In this document: in pieces, positions 5,581 to 14,100 of the stretch
How positions within the stretch are numbered: position 1 is the stretch's first letter
Layout: every line of letters begins with the position of its first letter
Position numbers and translations under genes: made by a program
Notes under the pieces: generated by a model
The model's input: the letters and a program-made list of their open reading frames with translations, nothing else
Databases searched by the model: none
Told to the model about the DNA's origin: nothing
DNA from: a virus
Direction: 5' to 3' (one strand)
Length of the DNA: 20,312 nt
IMG/VR virus record: IMGVR_UViG_3300044616_000015
Coordinates: 1-20,312 of that record

Positions 5581-6066
5581 ATGGCTAATACCCAATCCAT
5601 GTGCACATCGTTCCTTGGCGAACTGATGACTGCAACCCACAACTTTGGCACTGCGCCCACCCGTGGCACAAGTGCTGCTGATACGTTCAAGGCTGCGCTG
5701 TATCTAGCAAGTGCTACGATCAATGCTTCGACCACGGCGTACACGTCAACTGGCGAAGTGACCAGTGCAAACTACACCGCAGGTGGCGTGGCAGTGACTA
5801 ACGCTAACCCACCGACATCGACCAACACTTCGGCAACTGCGGGTACAGGCTACTGGACTCCGTCTGCATCGATTGTGTATGGCTCGTCGGGCAGCCCTGT
5901 GACGTTTGCGTCGTTTGACTGCGTTCTGATCTACAACAGCACTCAGAGCGACAAGGCAGTTAGCGTTCACACGTTTACTGCACAGACCGTGACATCGGGT
6001 ACCTTTACTTTGACGATGCCGTCGAACACTACTTCGACTGCTCTGCTGCGCCTCGTTACGACCTAA
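5581..6066 (+). CDS. virion-type beta protein, paralogue B (EVT-ANYTAGGV family)
   Basis: The 161-residue product follows AAGGAG at 5569-5574. It shares with the protein at 4939 a helical N-terminus (CTSFLGELMTATHNF), FKAALYLAS, TSTGEVTSANYTAGGVAV (about 55-72), a DCVLIYNSTQSDKAVSVH block and a Thr-rich ending TALLRLVTT. It has an extra loop at about 74-105 rich in Thr/Ser/Ala/Gly. No signal peptide, membrane segment or enzyme motif is visible. A structural role near the tail is inferred from neighbours. Keeping both copies suggests two distinct positions in the particle rather than redundancy. Confidence 0.75.
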   Translation: MANTQSMCTSFLGELMTATHNFGTAPTRGTSAADTFKAALYLASATINASTTAYTSTGEVTSANYTAGGVAVTNANPPTSTNTSATAGTGYWTPSASIVYGSSGSPVTFASFDCVLIYNSTQSDKAVSVHTFTAQTVTSGTFTLTMPSNTTSTALLRLVTT

Positions 6067-6075
6067 TGAGCTTCC

Positions 6076-7077
6076 ATGTACGGAAATTACCCCTACTCTG
6101 GTGCGCCGTATAGTTCAACTGGGCAAGCAGTTGTCCCGGCTATTACTGTTGCACTAACGGGGGTTTCCGCTACAGGGAATGTTGATACCGTTATCCCACG
6201 GTACGACGCGTTTCAGGCAATCACCGGTGTTGTAGCTTCAGGTGCGCTTGGCACTGTTGTGCCATTACCAGCAAGTTCGGCTGCACTCTCCGGCGTTCAA
6301 GCAGCCGGTAATGTTGGCACCGTCGTTGGTGTTCCGGGTGAGGTTAAAGCACTAACCGGCGTTTCGGCATCTGGGCAGCTGGGTACCATGATTGCTTCGG
6401 CGGGCCCTGTTATTGCATTGACGGGTGTCTCAGCAAGTGGTCAGGTAGGCTCTGTTGTTGGTACGCCAGAGTTGTTTGCGGCGTTGACTGGCGTTAGCGC
6501 AGACGGCTTTGCCGGTAATGTGGGCGTTGATATTTCGGTTGCCTTGACGGGCGTTTCGGCTGCTGGTCAAACCGGCGTCTTCATGTTCAGCACCGGTGCG
6601 ACGTTGACTGGTGTTTCAGCATTAGCGCAAGTAGGGACAGTAACTACATTAGCTGAAAACAGCGCAGCACTAACTGGCGTAGAAGCTATTGCAGAAGATG
6701 GCGCTCCGTCCACTGCGCTTTCTGCTTTCTTAAATCACGTCCAAGCACAAGGGTTTGTCGGTAACGTAGGCGCAGTGCCGGGCATATTCCAAGCGCTGAC
6801 AGGCGTGTCTGCATCCGGGCAGATAACCAATCCGGGGCCTGACATCTCGATGACGTTGACTGGTGTGTCTGCAAGCGGTATAGCTAATGCAGTCAATACG
6901 CCGTTGGCAACCGCCACTGCTAGAGGTATTACGGGCAACGTAACACCGGTGGTGGGTAAGATCGTACAACTCTCTGGCGTATCTGCGTCGGGGGTAGCGG
7001 GTGATGTTTACAACGCGTCGTGGACAGAAATTGACACCGACGAAGATGCACAGTGGGTGCTAATTAACACGGTATAG
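6076..7077 (+). CDS. repeat protein of about 14 ALTGVSASGxVGTV units
   Basis: The 333-residue product is almost entirely a tandem array with consensus ALTGVSASGQVGTV followed by a variable 6-8-residue linker. Units start near residues 25, 47, 69, 91, 113, 135, 155, 175, 197, 217, 239, 259, 280 (degenerate) and 297, so the period switches between 22 and 20. The array is preceded by a Tyr/Pro-rich head (MYGNYPYSGAPYSSTG) and closed by an acidic WTEIDTDEDAQWVLI cap. Regular beta-strand/turn units suggest an elongated solenoid or fibrous shaft. I recall similar arrays in aquatic phage genomes near tail genes. The ribosome site before ATG 6076 is weak. Confidence 0.8.
   Translation: MYGNYPYSGAPYSSTGQAVVPAITVALTGVSATGNVDTVIPRYDAFQAITGVVASGALGTVVPLPASSAALSGVQAAGNVGTVVGVPGEVKALTGVSASGQLGTMIASAGPVIALTGVSASGQVGSVVGTPELFAALTGVSADGFAGNVGVDISVALTGVSAAGQTGVFMFSTGATLTGVSALAQVGTVTTLAENSAALTGVEAIAEDGAPSTALSAFLNHVQAQGFVGNVGAVPGIFQALTGVSASGQITNPGPDISMTLTGVSASGIANAVNTPLATATARGITGNVTPVVGKIVQLSGVSASGVAGDVYNASWTEIDTDEDAQWVLINTV
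6151..7008 (+). repeat. tandem 60-66-base coding repeats
   Basis: About 14 protein-level repeats of 20-22 residues. At DNA level the units differ widely at third codon positions (for example ACGGGGGTTTCC, ACCGGCGTTTCG and ACGGGTGTCTCA for TGVS), so the array is old and maintained as protein rather than freshly amplified. Confidence 0.85.
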
Positions 7078-7084
7078 GTGAGAT

Positions 7085-7438
7085 ATGCCACTTATTCAAG
7101 CAGACAGGGTCAGAGAGACCACGACAACAGTGAGCACCGGGCCGGTTACGTTAGCTGGTGCGGTGACGGGGTTCCAGACATTTAGCGCCGGGGTTGGTAA
7201 TGCAAACACTTGCTACTACACGATTGCTGCACAGTCTGGTTCTGAATGGGAGGTGGGCATCGGTACATACACCTCGTCGGGCAATACGCTGTCTAGAGAT
7301 ACTGTTTTTTCGTCTAGTAACTCTGGGTCGTTAGTTAATTTTTCTGCGGGGACTAAAGATGTCTTCGTCACGTATCCGGCAAAGACGGCGGCACCAGCAG
7401 GACGCGCCATCGTGCTGTCGATGGTCTTTGGTATCTAA
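7085..7438 (+). CDS. small tail/fibre-type structural protein
   Basis: The 117-residue product begins MPLIQADRVRETTTTVSTGP and has VTLAGAVTGFQTFSAGVGNA (about 21-40), CYYTIAAQSGSEWEVGIGTY (about 43-62), then LSRDTVFSSSNSGSLVNFSA and KDVFVTYPAK. I recall this order of blocks as a small beta module in phage tail fibre and tail tip regions, both as a free protein and as a domain of larger ones. It has no signal peptide or membrane segment. GGTGAG just upstream of ATG 7085 is an adequate ribosome site. The precise position in the virion is unknown. Confidence 0.75.
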   Translation: MPLIQADRVRETTTTVSTGPVTLAGAVTGFQTFSAGVGNANTCYYTIAAQSGSEWEVGIGTYTSSGNTLSRDTVFSSSNSGSLVNFSAGTKDVFVTYPAKTAAPAGRAIVLSMVFGI

Positions 7439-7447
7439 GGAGCAATC

Positions 7448-7855
7448 ATGGCAAACCCCAATATCAGTAACATATCCAGCATCATTGGAACGACTGGGTA
7501 CGTTATTCCGTCTTCTGCGGCAACAGCGACAACGTCGTGGACGTACAACGGCACTACCTCGCTAACAGGCTTAACCCCAGCAGCGAACTCGGTGCATAAG
7601 ATCAACACCATTTTGGTGGCGAACACGACCGGTTCAGCGGCTACAGCGACGATTGCTGTAGGTAACAACGCGACGTTTGGTTCAGCCTCGGTGATTACTT
7701 ATCCAGCGTATCAAATTTCAGTACCGGCAAACGCCACGCTGATTATTCTGGACAAGACTACACCGCTGTACATTATGGAGAACCAATCGGTTGCAGCTTA
7801 CAGCGGTACGGCAAGTGCCCTGACGTTTACTGTGTCGTTTGAAATCCTGACATGA
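7448..7855 (+). CDS. small virion-type beta protein
   Basis: The 135-residue Thr/Ala/Ser-rich product starts MANPNISNISSIIGTTGYVI and reads as an all-beta protein (KINTILVANTTGSAATATIA, QISVPANATLIILDKTTPLY, QSVAAYSGTASALTFTVSFE). AAGGAG at 7437-7442 precedes the ATG. The stop overlaps the glycine-rich gene start (ATGA at 7852-7855), so the two are probably translated together. I recall similar proteins beside tail fibre genes, where they are annotated only as structural. A jelly-roll or fibre-attachment domain is possible but not shown. Confidence 0.7.
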   Translation: MANPNISNISSIIGTTGYVIPSSAATATTSWTYNGTTSLTGLTPAANSVHKINTILVANTTGSAATATIAVGNNATFGSASVITYPAYQISVPANATLIILDKTTPLYIMENQSVAAYSGTASALTFTVSFEILT

Positions 7856-8715
7856 GTCTTCGCTACCCCGGCGGCTTTATCTCTGCGTCTTACAACGCAG
7901 CGGCTTTCAACCTCTCCAAACCCGGAGCTGTTGAGTATCTCGTCGTTGCTGGTGGTGGCGGGGGTGGCGGTTCATCTACAGGTACACAAGGCCACGGTGG
8001 CGGCGGTGCTGGTGGTTTTAGAACAGGGGCACTTGCGGTAGCTTCCGGCTCTGCGTTGACAATTACTGTTGGCGGCGGCGGTGCAATTGACACTGCGGGA
8101 TCGAATTCAGTCTTCAGCACGATCACATCCGCAGGTGGCGGTCTAGGTTCAGACGCAAGAACAACCCCCGGTGGTAATGGCGGTTCTGGTGGCGGCGGCT
8201 CTGCGGGTAGCGCGGGTGCTAGTAACGGTGGTACGGGTAACACGCCTTCAGTATCGCCATCACAAGGTAGCAACGGCGGCAACGCCTTTAGTAACGGATC
8301 AAACGGCTACGGTGGTGGCGGTGGTGGCGCAAGTGCGGCGGGGGCAAACGGTGTAAACGGTGTTGGTGGTGTTGGTGGAGCGGGCACAGCGTCTTCGATT
8401 TCCGGCGTTTCAATTACGTACGCGGGCGGCGGCGGTGCTGGTGCAGCTACCGGTACTGAAGGGGCGGGCGGTGCTGGAGGTGGTGGTAAAGGTGCTGGAG
8501 CAACTGCTTCCGTTGCGGGCACTGCAAATACTGGTGGCGGTGGTGGCGGTGGTGGCAATAATCAAACGGGTAAGGCTGGTGGCTCCGGTATTGTTATCCT
8601 AAGATACCCCGACAGCTTTACGGCTGCTGTATCGACCACAGGCTCCCCACGCATTTACCAATCAGGTGGGTTCTGGGTTTATGTATTCACTGGTTCTGGC
8701 ACGATTACATTCTGA
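7852..8715 (+). CDS. glycine-rich tail protein with YPGGF N-terminus
   Basis: The 287-residue product begins MSLRYPGGFISASYN, a motif shared with the large adhesin at 11094, then GAVEYLVVAGGGGGG leads into a Gly-rich region (about 34-243). That region contains many GGGG/GGxGG runs broken by short Ser/Thr/Ala/Asn segments. It ends with SGIVILRYPDSF and a C-terminal cap, YQSGGFWVYVFTGSGTI. Gly-rich tail proteins of this type can pack polyglycine-II helices, as in the receptor-binding tip of T-even gp38-like adhesins. A tip or adhesin role is therefore plausible here but inferred. The high G content creates long open frames on the opposite strand that encode only Pro-rich noise. Confidence 0.8.
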   Translation: MSLRYPGGFISASYNAAAFNLSKPGAVEYLVVAGGGGGGGSSTGTQGHGGGGAGGFRTGALAVASGSALTITVGGGGAIDTAGSNSVFSTITSAGGGLGSDARTTPGGNGGSGGGGSAGSAGASNGGTGNTPSVSPSQGSNGGNAFSNGSNGYGGGGGGASAAGANGVNGVGGVGGAGTASSISGVSITYAGGGGAGAATGTEGAGGAGGGGKGAGATASVAGTANTGGGGGGGGNNQTGKAGGSGIVILRYPDSFTAAVSTTGSPRIYQSGGFWVYVFTGSGTITF

Positions 8716-8723
8716 GGTTAGTC

Positions 8724-9026
8724 ATGGCACATTTCGCCCAACTTGATGAAAACAACGTCGTAGTACAAGTCATCGTTATTAACAACAACGAGCTGCTCAC
8801 ACAGAAGATTGTCACGACCGACGAGGGCTTCATTAACGTCTCAACTGTCGAGTCCGAACAAAAGGGTATTGAGTTCTGCAAGTCGCTGTATGGCGCAGAT
8901 ACGAACTGGGTGCAGACCAGCTTTAACGGCAGCTTCCGTGGTAAGTACGCAGGAGTTGGCGATACGTATACGAACGGTGCGTTTGTTGCGCCTGTGGTGG
9001 AAGTGGTGGAAGAACCAACGGAGTAA
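8724..9026 (+). CDS. small phage protein of the AHFAxLDENNxV family
   Basis: The 100-residue product starts MAHFAQLDENNVVVQVIVIN and contains ESEQKGIEFCKSLYGADTNW, VQTSFNGSFRGKYAGVGDTY and an acidic Val/Glu tail. This is a widespread small phage protein or domain that I recall next to tail fibre genes and in marine myo- and podoviruses, generally annotated as virion or hypothetical. The N-terminal strand pair and the FRGKYAGVGDTY segment are the most conserved-looking parts. The acidic, Pro-containing tail (EVVEEPTE) is probably disordered. GAGGTTAGTC before the ATG gives a fair ribosome site. Confidence 0.85.
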   Translation: MAHFAQLDENNVVVQVIVINNNELLTQKIVTTDEGFINVSTVESEQKGIEFCKSLYGADTNWVQTSFNGSFRGKYAGVGDTYTNGAFVAPVVEVVEEPTE

Positions 9027-9029
9027 ATA

Positions 9030-11084
9030 ATGCCCCAGTATCAAGGTATATGGACGTTGCAAGATGCTGCCCGGCTGCAATCTCAGCAGCAGTGGGCGAC
9101 TGACCCGTTGTTTGAAAATACGACACTGCTTCTCCAAGCAGACAACGCCCCCAACGCAGCACAGAACAATACGTTCATAGACTCTTCCGCTAATGCGTTC
9201 ACCATCACGCGCAACGGCAATACCACACAAGGCACCTTCACACCGTTCAGCGCGACGGGGTGGAGTAATTTTTTTGATGGGTCAGGGGACTACTTATATA
9301 CGAACAGCAACGTATCTATAGGAACAAGTGTATTCACTATAGAGCTATGGGTTTATGTTCCAGACGGTACAGCTGACAAAGTAATTTTTAGCCTTAATGG
9401 TGGCACGACAGATAGGTTTACTTTGGGCGTACTTTCTTCGACATTAGTTTTTAGATATAACGGGGTTAGTGACGTATCTAGTGGACAATCATTGCCATCT
9501 AATCAATGGAATCATGTAGCTGTTGTAAGAGAAGGTACTGGTTCGAACCAAACCAAACTGTATTTGAATGGGGTAAGCGTAGGCACTGGGACAGTGTCAA
9601 CAAACTACGCAACGGATGCTATAAACATAGGTACTGGCAGAACACGAGGAAGCAACGATTTTTCTGGTTACATCAGTAACGCAAGACTGGTTATTGGCAC
9701 AGCCCTCTACACAAGTAATTTCACGCCATCGACTACACCGTTAACGGCTGTGTCGGGGGCATCCTTACTTACTTGCCAATCCAACCGCTTTGTAGACAAC
9801 AGCACAAGCGCATATACCTTTACTGTTACTGGCACCCCATCCGTCCAAGCCTTCGCCCCATTCGCCCCGCAGTTTCAGTACACCCCAACAGTCATCGGGG
9901 GTAGCGGGTATGGTGGTAGCGGTGTCGGTTATTTATTAGCGCCAGCGTCGAGTAATTTTCAATATCCGGGTGACTTTAGTGTTGAGATGTGGGTTTACAC
10001 AACAACATCTAATACAGGCCCTATTTGGGGGACAGCAAGTGCCGGTCAGGGAGATCAAATTTACTTAAATGGTGCTAGTAGTATTTTTTATGACCTAACT
10101 AGCTTTACTTACTTTAACAGCGCATCTTCGGTAGTGCAGTATGCATGGAGTCATATTTGCATAACTAGGCAGTCCACCACACTTAGAGTTTTTATTAATG
10201 GTATTTTGATAGGTACAAAAACACAGGCTGCTACTTTAGGGTCCGCTACTGTTGCACCGGGTATTTTTATTAGGGGGGGACTCGACGATCAGATTGCTGG
10301 CCCTATGTATATGACAGACCTGCGCGTGTGCAAGGGTTCAGTTCCAACCTCTTATCAAACTTCTAGTACAACACTTGGCGCTACTATTTTTACGCCCCCT
10401 ACGCAAGCAGTGACTACTACTTCTCAAGGAGCAACTGCGTCCAACGTATCACTTCTCTGCAACTTCACCAACGCCGCGATCACTGACGGCACGATGAAGA
10501 ATAATCTTCAGACGGTGGGCAACGCACAGGTCAGTACCAGCGTCGTGAAGTACGGCGCAGGGTCGATGGCGTTTGATGGGACGGGGGATTACTTGACGAG
10601 CAACGCGGCAACGACGAATTTGTATGCGTTTGGGACAGGCGATTTTACGATTGAGTTTTGGATATACTCCAATTCTTTCGCTTCATCAGCTACAGTGTTT
10701 GATCCTAGACCGAATGGGGATGATGGACTAACAACCCCATACCCACAAGCATATTGGGATACCAGCGGACGATTTGGGTATTATACAACTACCGCAACTA
10801 GAATTTTATCGTCTCCTTTAAACACAAACACTTGGTATCACATAGCAATTTCTCGTTCTGGTGCAAACACAAGAATGTTTGTAAACGGCGTGCAAGCCGG
10901 TTCAACCTATACAGATTCTAATAACTACACCTGTGGGGTTAATCGACCCCTTATAGGGGGAAGCGGATTTAGTCCGGGTTCGTTTTCGTTTAACGGCTAC
11001 ATCGACGACCTGCGTATCACCAAAGGCATCGCCCGCTACACCGCTAACTTCACCCCGCCGCAAGTGGCACTGCCGAGACAGTAA
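9030..11084 (+). CDS. large tail adhesin with three LamG-like lectin modules
   Basis: The 684-residue product starts MPQYQGIWTLQDAARLQSQQ, an attachment-like motif that recurs inside the next gene. Three LamG/concanavalin-A-type modules follow, at about 30-235, 300-455 and 472-680. Each is marked by a YL segment (FDGSGDYL at 82, FDGTGDYL at 515), a FTIELWVY-type strand, a NQWNHVAVVR-type strand, a LYLNGVSVG-type strand, and a closing RLVIGTALYTSNFTPS or RITKGIARYTANFTPPQ segment. LamG folds commonly bind glycans, so this is a probable host-recognition protein on the tail. Module edges are GC-richer than module cores, suggesting exchange of cores. No signal peptide is present, as expected for a virion protein. 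Confidence 0.85.
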   Translation: MPQYQGIWTLQDAARLQSQQQWATDPLFENTTLLLQADNAPNAAQNNTFIDSSANAFTITRNGNTTQGTFTPFSATGWSNFFDGSGDYLYTNSNVSIGTSVFTIELWVYVPDGTADKVIFSLNGGTTDRFTLGVLSSTLVFRYNGVSDVSSGQSLPSNQWNHVAVVREGTGSNQTKLYLNGVSVGTGTVSTNYATDAINIGTGRTRGSNDFSGYISNARLVIGTALYTSNFTPSTTPLTAVSGASLLTCQSNRFVDNSTSAYTFTVTGTPSVQAFAPFAPQFQYTPTVIGGSGYGGSGVGYLLAPASSNFQYPGDFSVEMWVYTTTSNTGPIWGTASAGQGDQIYLNGASSIFYDLTSFTYFNSASSVVQYAWSHICITRQSTTLRVFINGILIGTKTQAATLGSATVAPGIFIRGGLDDQIAGPMYMTDLRVCKGSVPTSYQTSSTTLGATIFTPPTQAVTTTSQGATASNVSLLCNFTNAAITDGTMKNNLQTVGNAQVSTSVVKYGAGSMAFDGTGDYLTSNAATTNLYAFGTGDFTIEFWIYSNSFASSATVFDPRPNGDDGLTTPYPQAYWDTSGRFGYYTTTATRILSSPLNTNTWYHIAISRSGANTRMFVNGVQAGSTYTDSNNYTCGVNRPLIGGSGFSPGSFSFNGYIDDLRITKGIARYTANFTPPQVALPRQ

Positions 11085-11180
11085 GGGAACGACATGAGTA
11101 AAAAATATCCCGGTGGGTTCGTCACAAACCTAGGCACGGTTGGCTACTCCGTTTTCTTTGATGGGACGGGGGACTATTTA
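9273..11180 (+). repeat. dispersed LamG border repeats
   Basis: Three copies of a DNA block encoding FDG[ST]GDYL occur at 9273-9294, 10572-10594 and 11157-11180. The last two share TTTGATGGGACGGGGGA exactly although they lie in different genes, and the first differs at a few bases. They mark the same point of each LamG module and could serve as homology for recombination between modules. Confidence 0.75.
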
Positions 11181-14100
11181 TCGGTGCCTACTGGGACTGC
11201 GTTGAGTTTGACCGGGGACTATACGGTTGAGGCATGGGTCTATGTTACGGCGCAACCGGGGGCATCGTTTGCGGCAATTTTTTCAAACGGGGATTTCCCT
11301 GCTACGGCGCAGGTAGTTTTAGCGCTTGTAACTTCAGGCACGGGAGTTATACCCACTCTTTATATGTCCAACGGGAGTGGTTGGGCGGTAGGCATCTCTG
11401 GGGCGCAACAAATTAATTTAAATACGTGGACGCACGTAGCAGCAACATGTTCTGGCTCGACGTTTACTGTGTGGACTAACGGCGTTTCTTCGGGAACGGC
11501 TACTTATTCAGGGACAAGAGCAACCCCTGCGGCAACGTCTGTAATTGGCAGACTTTATGTCTCAACCGACGCTTACTACGTTACCGGGAATATTTCCAAC
11601 CTGCGCGTTGTTAAAGGCACCGCACTCTACACCGCTGCGTTCACCCCACCGACCCAGCTACTCAACGTCACCAACACGAGCCTTTTAACCTGCAACTCCC
11701 CGGCAATCGTCGATCAAAGCAGCAATAACTTCGCCATTACCGTCAACGGCAACGCAGCAGTCAGCACCCTAACACCGTTCCCTGTCGTTAACCCCGCACC
11801 GACTTCTGCTTTCCCATTAACCCCCGCGCCCGGTGTCTGGACACTCGACCAAGCGTTGCAGTACACCCAACAAGGTGTCTGGCCGACAACCGCACTTAAT
11901 GCGGTCGAGGATGTGTTTTCGACGTACTTGTACACTGGTACTGGAGCGGCGCAAAGTATCAATAATGGGATTGGGCTTGGGAACAGCGCAACTAATAACT
12001 CTAGCATCTCTTTGAATGCTTCAACCCCGTCATATTTGACTTTTAGTTCTCAGGTTAATTTAAGCGGTAATTTTTGTATTCAAGCTTGGGTTTATCCAAC
12101 TAGCCTGACAGGAACTCGTTTATTATTTTCTAGCACGAGCGACAACAATGTTCAGATGCCCCGCATTCAAGAAAATGGCGGCATTTACTGTTTCGTAAAC
12201 GGCACAGAGATCACATCAGGAGCGACAGCCAGCGCACTTCAAGCTAATGTTTGGACGCATCTTGCAATGACGCGCTCTGGCTCAACCTTTCGCATTTTTG
12301 TGAATGGTACGTTATATGCAACGGCGACTTACTCCGGAACCTTCAACATTGGTGTGCTAGGTGTATTTTTCTTTAATGGCTCTTTATTCGGAACGCCTTA
12401 TGCTTTTGGTGGAAATATTTCAAACGCTCAAATTGTTTCTGGGAGTGCGATTTACACAACAGACTTCACGCCACCACAAAATACGCTTATTGGCGGTTCT
12501 GTATTGTTGGGCGCAGGAGCCACGCCGCTTGCTGATACTTCCGGTACGGGTAAGACGGTCACTCAATTTGGTTCGCCAGCAGCGTCTTCATCTGGCCCTT
12601 GGTCGGTGGGTGGAAACAACGGTGGGTTGGTATGGTGCAAAAGCCGTACTCAAGCAACGTCACACGGGTTGTTTGATACGGCCCGTGGCGTAAACCAGCG
12701 GCTATCTTCAAATGGAACCGGTGCAAGCGCTAATGATACAAGCTCTTTAACTTCATTTAATTCAAATGGGTTTTCACTTGGTTCTGATCCTGCTGGAACC
12801 TGCAATACAAATGCTGATAACTATGTCTCATGGACATTCCGCGAGCAGCCGAAGTTCTTTGATGTAGTGACGTATACGGGAACAGGATCAGTGCAAAACA
12901 TAGCGCACAACCTTGGCTCTGTGCCGGGGTGCGTAATTACTAAAAAGACTAGCAGCACAAGTAACTGGGCTGTCTATCATCGAGGAATTACGTCAAGTGA
13001 AAATGGCGCGATTTTGTTGAATTCAACAGACGCGTGGGTTTCTAGCTCTGCTGTGTGGAACAACACTGCGCCTACGTCCACAAATTTTACTGTTGGTACG
13101 GCTGATGCCACAAACATTAATGGCGAAACCTACGTCGCCTACCTATTCGCTCACAACGCTGGTGGCTTTGGTTATTCTGGTACGGATAATGTGATTAGTT
13201 GTGGGTCGTTTACAACTGACGGTAGTGGCAATGCGACGGTGACGTTGGGGTATGAGCCGCAATGGGTTTTAATTAGACGAACGGACAGTGTTGGTAACTG
13301 GTTATTAATGGACAACATGCGGGGGATGCCAGTAACAGCCAACTCATCAGCAACTACTGGCGGTCGACTTTATCCAAATCTTGCTAATGCAGATGACGGG
13401 TTTCCGTCTGTTATTGCAAACGCCACTGGGTTCACGACGGTTCCGGGAACGATTAACACATCTGCCGCCTACGTCTACATCGCCATCCGTCGTGGACCAA
13501 TGCGCGTCCCATCAACGGGGACGAGTGTGTTTTACCCCAATACCGTAGCACAAACAGACCAACCAATTTCTTCCAACGCGCCATTCGCTCCTGATTTAAT
13601 TAGTACGTTTTCTAGAGACGGGGAAAATAGAAGCTCTGTATACGACCTATTCACTATGCAAGATAGATTACGTGGGCTGGGCATACCTAGTAATACGTTT
13701 AATCCTTCTGTTACAGCTCCGGGGCTTATTACTACTAGCTCAGACGCGGAACAAGCTTCTCCCGGTACATACGTTCAACTACGAGCAGACGGTAGAAACA
13801 TTACTCGTGGTGGTGGGTGGAATAGTGCTAGTTATGGTAATTGGATATATTACTTCTTCCAACGCGCCCCCGGTTTTATGGATGTGGTGTGCTATACGGG
13901 GAATGGAAGCACCCAAAGCGTTAGCCATAATTTAACAGTAGTGCCAGAGCTTATTATTGTTAAATGGAGAAACGGCGGGGCAAATGCGTATGATTGGCGC
14001 GTCTATCAAGGAAATTTAGGGGTAACAAACTGGGGGCGGTTTACAAACGACCCTTTTAGCGCCGCATCTGTTCCATACCCTTGGGGCACTCCAACAAGCT

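Noticed and set aside
6151-7008. CRISPR array or non-coding tandem repeat
   Set aside because: Units are in frame, diverge at third codon positions and sit in one long open frame with good context, so they are protein repeats.
7890-8558. Long minus-strand frames (7890-8282 and 8307-8558) encoding Pro-rich proteins
   Set aside because: They are the antisense of the glycine-rich gene: GGN codons read backwards give Pro/Ala runs. No ribosome site or other gene-like feature; the + strand product has proper N- and C-terminal caps.
8171-8602. Val/Ala-rich + strand frames inside the glycine-rich gene
   Set aside because: Shadow frames caused by the repetitive G-rich codons; composition is low-complexity and no start signal fits.
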